Shown: positions 1-5,454 of the stretch, one piece after another | Layout: each line of letters opens with the position of its first letter | How positions within the stretch are numbered: position 1 is the first letter of the stretch | NCBI GenBank assembly: GCA_015488855.1 | Contig: WFMY01000217.1 | Coordinates: 1-5,454, forward strand | Origin: Helicobacteraceae bacterium | GTDB taxonomy: Bacteria; Campylobacterota; Campylobacteria; Campylobacterales; Sulfurimonadaceae | DNA length: 5,454 nucleotides | Direction: 5' to 3' | The notes under the pieces: generated by a model | Databases searched by the model: none | What the model saw: only the letters and a program-made list of their open reading frames with translations | Told to the model about the DNA's origin: nothing | Translations under genes and position numbers: made by a program

Positions 1-412
1 AGTAGTTATCTACTTTATATGCAAATACAGTATCATCTTCAAGCACTACAAATGCATGTGCAAATCCACGAGGCACTAAGAGTTGTCGTTTGTTCTCCCC
101 ACTAAGCTCAACACTTACATGTTTCCCAAAAGTAGGACTTCCTTTTCTAATGTCTACTGCTACATCAAGTACACGCCCTTGAATTACTCTTACAAGTTTT
201 GTTTGTGCTGCCGGATGAAGTTGATAGTGTAAACCTCTCAAAACTCCTTTTGAACTTTTCGATTCATTGTCTTGACAAAAATTTATTTTATACCCTAAAA
301 ATTTTTCCAATTTATCTGCACGAAAAGTCTCTACAAAATAACCTCTTTCATCGCCATGAACTTTTGGCTCTATTATAACTACATCCGAAATTTCCGTTCT
401 TATAAAATTCAT
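1..412 (-). CDS. rmlC: dTDP-4-dehydrorhamnose 3,5-epimerase RmlC (RfbC), 5' part only
   Basis: RmlC is a cytoplasmic cupin enzyme that epimerises C3 and C5 of dTDP-4-keto-6-deoxy-glucose, the third step of dTDP-L-rhamnose synthesis. The reading frame gives 137 residues beginning MNFIRTEISDVVIIEPKVHG and runs off the left edge of the window; the family is usually about 180-190 residues, so roughly 45-50 are missing. Visible family motifs are DERGYFVETF (21-30), FCQDNESKSSKGVLRGLHYQ (45-64) with the catalytic His62, QTKLVRVIQGRVLDVAVDIR (70-89), LLVPRGFAHAF (111-121) with the conserved His119, and Tyr132 at the position of the family's catalytic tyrosine. The partner catalytic Asp lies beyond the edge. 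The ATG overlaps the rmlA stop by one base (TAATG), and AAGGA sits 10 bases upstream inside rmlA, so translation is probably coupled. The identification is secure; the visible part looks intact. Confidence 0.95.
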   Translation of the reverse strand, partial: MNFIRTEISDVVIIEPKVHGDERGYFVETFRADKLEKFLGYKINFCQDNESKSSKGVLRGLHYQLHPAAQTKLVRVIQGRVLDVAVDIRKGSPTFGKHVSVELSGENKRQLLVPRGFAHAFVVLEDDTVFAYKVDNY

Positions 413-1305
413 TATTTTTCCATCCTTCTTGGTTGGGTTACTCTTTTTATGAGATATTGTCCATATTGATTTTTCTTAAGTGGCTCAGCTAATTCCAAGA
501 GCTCTTTACTGGTAATATAACCCATTTCATAAGCTATTTCTTCTAAACAAGCCACTTTAAGAGACTGCCTTTTTTCTATAGTTTGGATAAATTGTGAAGC
601 TTCAAGTAAGGATTCATGAGTACCTGTATCAAGCCATGCATATCCTCTTCCCATAGTTTTTACTCTTAAGCGTTTTTCATCAAGATACATTTGATTAAGG
701 GTAGTTATTTCCAATTCTCCCCTAGCACTTGGTTTTATTTGTTTAGCCTTTTTCACAACATCATTAGGATAAAAATAAAGCCCCACTACAGCATAATTAC
801 TTTTTGGATTTTTAGGTTTTTCTTCTATAGAGATAACTGAACCGCCTTTATCAAACTCTGCTACACCATAACGCTCAGGATCACTGACATAGTATCCATA
901 TACCGTAGCTTTATTTTTTTCTTCAGCATTTTTTACACTTTGTGCCAATAGGCTTGTCAAGCCTTGTCCATAGAAAATATTATCTCCAAGTATCAAACAC
1001 ACATTGTCATTTCCTATAAACTTTTCTCCTAAAATAAAAGCCTGAGCAAGTCCATCTGGAGATGGCTGTACTTTATAACTAAAATACATACCTAAGTCTG
1101 ATCCATTACCTAACAGCTGCTCAAATCTTGGTAGGTCTGTAGGTGTAGAAATAATAAGAACTTCCTTTATCCCAGCTAACATTAAAATAGATAATGGATA
1201 ATAAATCATCGGCTTATCATAAATTGGAGCTAATTGTTTACTTATACCTTTTGTGATTGGATAAAGACGTGTCCCGCTGCCTCCAGCTAATATTATACCC
1301 TTCAT
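412..1305 (-). CDS. rmlA: Glucose-1-phosphate thymidylyltransferase RmlA (RfbA)
   Basis: RmlA joins glucose-1-phosphate and dTTP to give dTDP-glucose and pyrophosphate, the first and feedback-controlled step towards dTDP-L-rhamnose and other dTDP-6-deoxysugars; it acts in the cytoplasm as a tetramer. The 297-residue product is full length for the family (about 290). The N-terminus carries the nucleotidyltransferase signature LAGGSGTRLYPIT (6-18) with Arg13, followed by SKQLAPIYDKPMIYYPLS (22-39) with Lys23. The metal-binding Asp108 lies in LILGDNIFYGQG (104-115), the sugar-binding lysine in IEEKPKNPKSNYAVVGLY (160-177), then GELEIT (196-201) and the second metal Asp226 in WLDTGTH (224-230). 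All key residues are present. The start ATG overlaps the wzc stop as ATGA, and AGGA lies 4 bases upstream. It is followed by rmlC with a 1-base overlap. The product might feed another dTDP-sugar, but the adjacent rmlC makes rhamnose the likely end product. Confidence 0.97.
   Translation of the reverse strand: MKGIILAGGSGTRLYPITKGISKQLAPIYDKPMIYYPLSILMLAGIKEVLIISTPTDLPRFEQLLGNGSDLGMYFSYKVQPSPDGLAQAFILGEKFIGNDNVCLILGDNIFYGQGLTSLLAQSVKNAEEKNKATVYGYYVSDPERYGVAEFDKGGSVISIEEKPKNPKSNYAVVGLYFYPNDVVKKAKQIKPSARGELEITTLNQMYLDEKRLRVKTMGRGYAWLDTGTHESLLEASQFIQTIEKRQSLKVACLEEIAYEMGYITSKELLELAEPLKKNQYGQYLIKRVTQPRRMEK
423..427 (-). promoter_or_regulatory. Shine-Dalgarno sequence of rmlC inside the end of rmlA
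   Basis: AAGGA on the minus strand ends 10 bases before the rmlC ATG and encodes part of the C-terminal Arg-Arg-Met of RmlA. With the TAATG overlap it supports coupled translation of the two rhamnose genes. Confidence 0.65.
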
Positions 1306-3644
1306 ATTTTCCTACTGTCTTTTGATGATTTTACAAACATCGCATAATTCTTATCATACTCAGGTAAATCTAAATATTTTTCTTGGACCGAAGTTAGAAT
1401 AAGTCCAAAGCTTGTATCCTTAAACTCATCAGAAAAACTACTTAAATATTCTAAATTATCTATTCTTGATTTTCCAGCCTTAAGAACAAACAAAGTTACA
1501 TCAGATTCTTTGACTAAAGTTTTAGTTTCAGACACAGTCATAACCGGCGGAGCATCCATAATTATAATATCATAATTCTCACGCAACTCTCTCATTAGAT
1601 CTTCCAGGCGAGAAGAATTAATGAGTTCAGCTGGGTTTGGAGGAACTGTACCAGAGGTAATGACATCTAGGTCTTTTACCCCTTGTTGTACTGTGGAATA
1701 AGACTGTACTACATCTTTTAAAATTGCTTTACCGGCTAGTATTTCACTAACACCTGTAGTATTTTCTAAATTAAATTTCATATGTAATTGAGGAATCCGT
1801 AAATCAAAACTAACGATAATTACTTTTTTATTTAACATAGCAACCGCCATCGCTAGATTAGCTGCAAAGGTCGTCTTGCCTTCATTTGATATACTAGATG
1901 TAACCAAGATGGTTTTGTTGTCTGTTTTTCTATTTCCAACATACTCTAAATTTGTTCGTATTTTTCTAAAAGATTCTATAATAATATCTTGACCATCCAA
2001 TATAAATAGTTTGTTATAGTCTTTAGATTTAACAAACGGCACAGTACCAAATAGTGGATACTTGCTTATACGCACAATATCCCTTGGCTTTGTTATTTTC
2101 TGATTCAAGATATTTTTCACAAGGACCATAATAAAAGCAACAATAAGAGCTAAAATGATAGTTATAACTGCCCACAAAACTCTCTTTGGATATATAGGAA
2201 ATTTACTCTCTGATGGAGGATCTATAACCAAGTTATTGACCTGTGCTTTAGCTACATTAGTCGTCATTTGTAGTTTATTTTTTAATAAGTTTTTATAAAT
2301 ATTAAGATCTGTATTATATGCTTGTTTTAATTGCACAAGATGTGCTGCATATTTTGGTAAAGATGCAATCTTTGTATTTAAATTTAGTATCAGCTTATCA
2401 ATAGCACTTACCTCTGCCTTGAAATTTGCTAATTTATTAATAATTTTTCCTTTAATTCTTTGACGTAGTGACTCTATTTTTTTATGTATGGCTTTCACCT
2501 TTGGATCACTTGGCGTATATCTAGTTAAGAGCTCTTGTTCTTTTAAAACTGCAACATCTTTTTTAGTAACTAACAGCATAATATTTTTGTCATTTACAAG
2601 TAAATTAGTTAATTTTTGATGTTCCATAATTTTTTCTACTAATGTTTCATAAATTTTCATATTAACTTGAATTGATGCATTTTGGGCTCTAAGTTGAGTA
2701 ATGGTTTGCTCAATATTCTTAAACTGATCATTTACGTTAAGTAATAAATATTTTGATTGATACGCTTCTACACTCTTTGCTGATATTTTTAAACGCTTTT
2801 TTGCTTTTTCTAATTGAGAACTAATAACAGCAATAGCGTCCTTAATTTGCTCAGTACTCACTTTTAACGTTTGTTTATTGAATAAAAATAAAAGTTCAGA
2901 GACTAATGATTTTGCCCTATTTGGAGTTGTTCCCCAATACGTAATACCTATTATATTTGATTTCTTAGTAATTGGTCTTACAACCAAATGTCTTTCGATC
3001 TGAAATAATACAGAAGCTATACTAGAAGTTGTAACATAATATATCTTGTTATGTAGTTTTGACTTTACTTTTTTGAGAATCACAATATTCAAATTAGATA
3101 ATTTAATATTTGTTCCATAATTAACTTTTCTATGATAAATAGTAGTCGCCCAGCTAAGAGGTGTATCCAATTTATGTGCAAGATGGATCATTGCATCCTT
3201 TACATATATTGTTACATCAGCGCTTTTTGCATTTAAAGCATGAATTTTAATTAAAATATTAGTGTGATCGTTATTTCTTGTTATGTTTACTTTAAATGGC
3301 ATATCTTTAGCATCAACTGCTTTATAGGTTAATGATTTTTTAATAAAATATTGTGTAGTAAGATTTAGCTTTTTAATTGCATGAATTAAAAAATTAGATG
3401 ATTTTATTATCTGAGCTTCATCATCTGGTGTACGAATTAAACGCTTAGTCTGATTGAGCGTATCTAACAAAGATGTATATCCTTCGTTATACTGCATTAT
3501 TTCTAAACTTGAATGTGACACATACAAATTTGGTGTAAAAATAATTTTCATAATCCCAAGCAAGAGCACGAATAAAAAAGCAACTATAAAAGTTGTTTTG
3601 TATTCTAAAAGCAATTCTTTATAATACTTTATGTTAATTTTCAA
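1302..3644 (-). CDS. wzc: Wzc-type polysaccharide co-polymerase with C-terminal BY-type tyrosine kinase
   Basis: This inner-membrane protein controls polymer assembly and docks to the Wza outlet. It has 780 residues; E. coli Wzc has about 720. Order of parts: first membrane helix about 18-37; periplasmic region about 38-488, starting with a Wzz-like segment and containing coiled-coil stretches about 265-345 and 365-460 with RYTPSDPKVKAIHKKI (375-390); a Pro-rich PPSESKFPIYPKR (476-488); second membrane helix about 489-510; then the cytoplasmic kinase. The kinase shows the oligomerisation motif ExxRxxR (Glu557, Arg560, Arg563), Walker A SSISNEGKTT (583-592), Walker A' VIIVSFDLR (608-616), Walker B IIIMDAPP (693-700) and a tail with Tyr757, Tyr763 and Tyr767 as likely autophosphorylation sites. 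Odd points: Asn587 replaces the usual Gly in Walker A, and Ser612 replaces the first Asp of Walker A' DxDxR. The start is TTG: an in-frame TAA lies 9 bases upstream, AAGGA is 6 bases before the TTG, and the next Met (residue 32) would destroy the first membrane helix. The family call is secure; kinase activity is inferred. Confidence 0.93.
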   Translation of the reverse strand: MKINIKYYKELLLEYKTTFIVAFLFVLLLGIMKIIFTPNLYVSHSSLEIMQYNEGYTSLLDTLNQTKRLIRTPDDEAQIIKSSNFLIHAIKKLNLTTQYFIKKSLTYKAVDAKDMPFKVNITRNNDHTNILIKIHALNAKSADVTIYVKDAMIHLAHKLDTPLSWATTIYHRKVNYGTNIKLSNLNIVILKKVKSKLHNKIYYVTTSSIASVLFQIERHLVVRPITKKSNIIGITYWGTTPNRAKSLVSELLFLFNKQTLKVSTEQIKDAIAVISSQLEKAKKRLKISAKSVEAYQSKYLLLNVNDQFKNIEQTITQLRAQNASIQVNMKIYETLVEKIMEHQKLTNLLVNDKNIMLLVTKKDVAVLKEQELLTRYTPSDPKVKAIHKKIESLRQRIKGKIINKLANFKAEVSAIDKLILNLNTKIASLPKYAAHLVQLKQAYNTDLNIYKNLLKNKLQMTTNVAKAQVNNLVIDPPSESKFPIYPKRVLWAVITIILALIVAFIMVLVKNILNQKITKPRDIVRISKYPLFGTVPFVKSKDYNKLFILDGQDIIIESFRKIRTNLEYVGNRKTDNKTILVTSSISNEGKTTFAANLAMAVAMLNKKVIIVSFDLRIPQLHMKFNLENTTGVSEILAGKAILKDVVQSYSTVQQGVKDLDVITSGTVPPNPAELINSSRLEDLMRELRENYDIIIMDAPPVMTVSETKTLVKESDVTLFVLKAGKSRIDNLEYLSSFSDEFKDTSFGLILTSVQEKYLDLPEYDKNYAMFVKSSKDSRKI
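1310..1313 (-). promoter_or_regulatory. Shine-Dalgarno sequence of rmlA inside the end of wzc
   Basis: AGGA (within AGTAGGA) on the minus strand ends 4 bases before the rmlA ATG, within the last codons of wzc. Together with the ATGA stop/start overlap it supports translational coupling. The spacing is on the short side. Confidence 0.6.
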
Positions 3645-3650
3645 TGTATG

Positions 3651-3655
3651 TCCTT
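3651..3655 (-). promoter_or_regulatory. Shine-Dalgarno sequence that decides the TTG start of wzc
   Basis: On the minus strand AAGGA lies 6 bases before the TTG at 3644-3642, an ideal spacing. An in-frame TAA (3656-3654) overlaps it, so no start further upstream is possible, and no ATG occurs in frame until residue 32. The site sits in the 18-base gap after the wza stop. Confidence 0.8.
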
Positions 3656-3662
3656 ATTTGAA

Positions 3663-4397
3663 TTAGAAAGCGTTTAGTGTTTTCAATGATACAGCTGAAT
3701 TCAGCAATAGATATAAAATTCTTGACGGTGTTAAGCCTTGTTCTATTAGTAAATTAATATTTGGTGTAACATATACTATATTACCTGGATATAACGTCAA
3801 ATTCTTACTCCTAATACTGCTTAACTTTGTTAAATTGATTAAAGTTATTTTGGGGTTATGCAAGTTACCTCTAATGATTAAAACACCATCTTGTTTTCCT
3901 ATTTTTGATATGCCACCTCGCCACGCAATTGCTTCAAATAAATTCATTGTTCCGTTTGTAATATTTACAACACCAGGTTTTTTAACTGCACCTAGCACTG
4001 CAATACGTTTATCAAGAATGTCAATATTGATTTGTGGATTTATAATATATTTAGCATACTTCTTCTCTAAATAATTAGTTAGTTCCTCCTGATACATACC
4101 AACTACTTTGATTTTACCAATAAGTGGAAAATTCGCATATCCACTTGAATCGACTAAGATACCAGTAGTATCTGATTGAAAAGCGCCTACTTTTCTAGTA
4201 GAAAGTTCCGGGTGTCCATAAAATAAAACAGAAATCCTATCATGAATCTTAATTTTATACTTATACACACCAACAGTTTTACGATTTTTAACGACACTGG
4301 ACGTATTTAAATCATGCCTTGTCGCAAACATCGTTCTATTGTCTGCACAACCAACTACAAGTATGCTTATCAACATAAACAATATAAACTTTTTCAT
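3663..4397 (-). CDS. wza: Wza-type polysaccharide export outer-membrane lipoprotein (short form)
   Basis: Proteins of this family form the oligomeric outlet through which capsule or exopolysaccharide leaves the cell, working with the Wzc partner encoded next. The N-terminus is a lipoprotein signal peptide: MKK, a hydrophobic core (4-15) and lipobox LVVGC with the acylated Cys17. The +2 residue is Ala, so by the E. coli sorting rule it would go to the outer membrane. A Poly_export domain spans about 45-128 (YKYKIKIHDRISVLFYGHPE at 45-64, then GYANFPLIGKIKVVGMYQEE at 86-105 and IINPQINIDI at 118-127). One SLBB domain follows, about 131-211 (RIAVLGAVKKPGVVNI at 131-146, LYPGNIVYVTP at 202-212). 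The last 30 residues contain a hydrophobic, possibly amphipathic helix (PSRILYLLLNSAVSL, 224-238) that could be the membrane-crossing helix. At 244 residues it is much shorter than E. coli Wza (379) and appears to lack the second SLBB repeat. The ATG is 13 bases after the upstream stop; AAAGG lies 10 bases before it. Confidence 0.9.
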   Translation of the reverse strand: MKKFILFMLISILVVGCADNRTMFATRHDLNTSSVVKNRKTVGVYKYKIKIHDRISVLFYGHPELSTRKVGAFQSDTTGILVDSSGYANFPLIGKIKVVGMYQEELTNYLEKKYAKYIINPQINIDILDKRIAVLGAVKKPGVVNITNGTMNLFEAIAWRGGISKIGKQDGVLIIRGNLHNPKITLINLTKLSSIRSKNLTLYPGNIVYVTPNINLLIEQGLTPSRILYLLLNSAVSLKTLNAF

Positions 4398-4407
4398 GTT
4401 ATTATTA

Positions 4408-4412
4408 CCTTT
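4408..4412 (-). promoter_or_regulatory. Shine-Dalgarno sequence of wza, overlapping the wecA stop
   Basis: AAAGG on the minus strand runs into and past the TAA stop of the upstream gene (4413-4411) and ends 10 bases before the wza ATG, slightly longer than ideal spacing. The overlap with the stop codon suggests that ribosomes finishing wecA help to start wza. Confidence 0.6.
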
Positions 4413-5430
4413 ATTTTAATCTTTTTACTTGCTTATTTTTTGGTCTATACTTATATCTTTGATCAAAAAGATTAATAAATATATATAATATTATTGCAAA
4501 TAATATTAAAGATAAAATCTGGTCTGTATTTTTCATTTGATAACCAATAATTGAAAGCGCAAGCTGTATCAAAAGTAGCATCATTACAGAAAATCTTATA
4601 TGAAGCTTTGTTTTATAAAGAAAGTGATGTATATGGTTTTTGTCTGCTATGAAAGGAGATTGGCCCCTTTGTAAGCGACGAAAAATCACATTAAATGTAT
4701 CAATAAGTGGTAATCCTACTATAAATAAAACCGATGCAGGAGGAATATATTCTGATGACTTGATCGCCAATATTGCAATAACAAAACCTAATGTTAATGA
4801 CCCACTATCACCCATAAAAATTTTTGCAGGATTCCAGTTAAAAATTAAAAATGCTGCTACTGCTATGATGAAACTTGAGGAAAGTGAAACCATAAACTCA
4901 TCATGATATATTAAACCTATTGTAAAAAATATTGACATTATAATAATAGAAAGTCCGCCAGCTAAACCATCAAGCCCATCCATAAGGTTAAGCGCATTAG
5001 TAAAACCAACAATTGCAATCATCGTGAAAATAGCTGATATATAAAAGGGAATAGTTAGGTTAAAGCCAAAATAGTTTCCAAGTGTATTAATATGAATGCC
5101 ATTAAATATAACAATAATAGCTGCAACAATTAACACTATAAATTTTGTGCGTGGTTTTACATTATTTTTGTCATCATAAAGTCCAATTAACATTACAACT
5201 AAAATAGCCACATAAATAAAAATATGATGATATATGTCAACAGGATCAACTAGCAATTTTGCTATTATTACTGCACCTACAAACCCAAGCCCTGCACTTT
5301 TAGGCATAGCTTGCTTATGTGCACTCCTTGCATTTGGCATATCTATTAGTCCAAGCCTAGATGAATGTTTTATAAGAAGTTTTATAAAGACAATTGACAA
5401 TAAAAAGATAGTAACCAAAGTTATTTCCAT
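4411..5430 (-). CDS. wecA: WecA/WbpL-type undecaprenyl-phosphate N-acetylhexosamine-1-phosphate transferase
   Basis: This polytopic inner-membrane enzyme of the MraY/WecA family transfers a UDP-linked HexNAc-1-phosphate to undecaprenyl phosphate, starting synthesis of a lipid-linked glycan. The 339 residues (E. coli WecA 367) form about 10-11 hydrophobic segments. Family motifs: RSAHKQAMPKSAGLGF (35-50); the cytoplasmic acidic pair Asp86-Asp87 in LIGLYDDKNNVKPRTKF (81-97); NALNLMDGLDGLAGG (145-159) with Asp151 and Asp154; FNWNPAKIFMGDSGSLTLGF (197-216) with catalytic Asp208; and PFIADKNHIHHFL (259-271), whose HIHH is the sugar-recognition motif of WecA-like enzymes and argues against MraY. 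A basic tail (324-339) ends the protein. An in-frame TAA 9 bases upstream of the ATG fixes the start region; the upstream Shine-Dalgarno is weak (TAAGA at most). As the first visible gene of an export operon, it is probably the initiating transferase for that polysaccharide. GlcNAc is the default guess; another UDP-HexNAc such as QuiNAc or FucNAc is possible, because the sequence does not settle specificity. Confidence 0.9.
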   Translation of the reverse strand: MEITLVTIFLLSIVFIKLLIKHSSRLGLIDMPNARSAHKQAMPKSAGLGFVGAVIIAKLLVDPVDIYHHIFIYVAILVVMLIGLYDDKNNVKPRTKFIVLIVAAIIVIFNGIHINTLGNYFGFNLTIPFYISAIFTMIAIVGFTNALNLMDGLDGLAGGLSIIIMSIFFTIGLIYHDEFMVSLSSSFIIAVAAFLIFNWNPAKIFMGDSGSLTLGFVIAILAIKSSEYIPPASVLFIVGLPLIDTFNVIFRRLQRGQSPFIADKNHIHHFLYKTKLHIRFSVMMLLLIQLALSIIGYQMKNTDQILSLILFAIILYIFINLFDQRYKYRPKNKQVKRLK

Positions 5431-5454
5431 TTGCGAATCTTACAATAATTTTAT

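Noticed and set aside
911..920. Runs of seven T in rmlA (914-920) and in wzc (2477-2483) as possible phase-variation tracts
   Set aside because: Surface-polysaccharide genes of Campylobacter-like bacteria often switch through long G/C tracts. These runs are short A/T runs expected in AT-rich DNA, both genes are in frame, and no G or C run of eight or more is present.
3835..4074. 79-codon open frame on the plus strand
   Set aside because: It lies wholly antisense inside the well-supported Wza-like gene, and its product resembles no family I recognise. It is a shadow of the conserved SLBB region.
4640..4906. 88-codon open frame on the plus strand, with a GAAAGGAG sequence nearby
   Set aside because: It starts with TTG, lies antisense to the conserved catalytic loops of the WecA-like gene, and the purine-rich stretch is inside the frame rather than before it. 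A coding shadow is the simplest explanation.
5431..5454. Possible -10-like TAAGAT upstream of the WecA-like gene
   Set aside because: Only 24 bases of upstream sequence are available, no -35 element can be checked, and such hexamers are common by chance in AT-rich DNA.
1..5454. CRISPR arrays, tRNA/rRNA genes, insertion sequences, terminator hairpins
   Set aside because: Coding sequence fills almost all of the window and the gaps are at most 24 bases. I saw no repeat array, transposase, RNA gene or GC-rich stem followed by a T run.

Overview
The window holds one tightly packed block of five genes, all on the minus strand, so transcription runs from the right end to the left. In order they are: a WecA-type polyprenyl-phosphate N-acetylhexosamine-1-phosphate transferase (4411-5430), a short Wza-type outer-membrane export lipoprotein (3663-4397), a Wzc-type polysaccharide co-polymerase fused to a bacterial tyrosine kinase (1302-3644), RmlA/RfbA (412-1305) and the first 137 residues of RmlC/RfbC (1-412, cut by the window edge). 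This is part of a surface-polysaccharide (capsule, exopolysaccharide or O-antigen-like) biosynthesis and export cluster.

The junctions are a 13-base gap, an 18-base gap, a 4-base ATGA overlap and a 1-base TAATG overlap. Every downstream gene has a Shine-Dalgarno-like sequence at or inside the end of the gene before it. That argues for a single transcript with translational coupling. No promoter or terminator is visible; the 24 bases upstream of the first gene are too few to judge. There is no gene-free stretch longer than 24 bases.

The proposed division of labour is as follows. The WecA-like enzyme loads the first sugar phosphate onto undecaprenyl phosphate at the inner membrane. RmlA and RmlC supply steps 1 and 3 of dTDP-L-rhamnose synthesis (RmlB and RmlD would have to lie outside the window). 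The Wzc-like protein controls polymer length and export through its periplasmic coiled coil and cytoplasmic tyrosine kinase. The Wza-like lipoprotein forms the outer-membrane outlet. A flippase, a polymerase, further glycosyltransferases and a Wzb-type phosphatase are not in this window.

The organism is Gram-negative (outer-membrane export lipoprotein) with AT-rich DNA and many Lys, Ile and Asn codons. The style of the proteins, for example the HDR...HPEL motif in the Wza-like protein, fits Campylobacterota (Sulfurimonas/Sulfurovum/Arcobacter-like) best, but this is an impression from memory, not a search result. I see no clearly novel system. The most noteworthy points are substitutions in the Walker A and Walker A' motifs of the tyrosine kinase, the minimal size of the Wza-like protein, the absence of a wzb gene between wza and wzc, and a TTG start for wzc.
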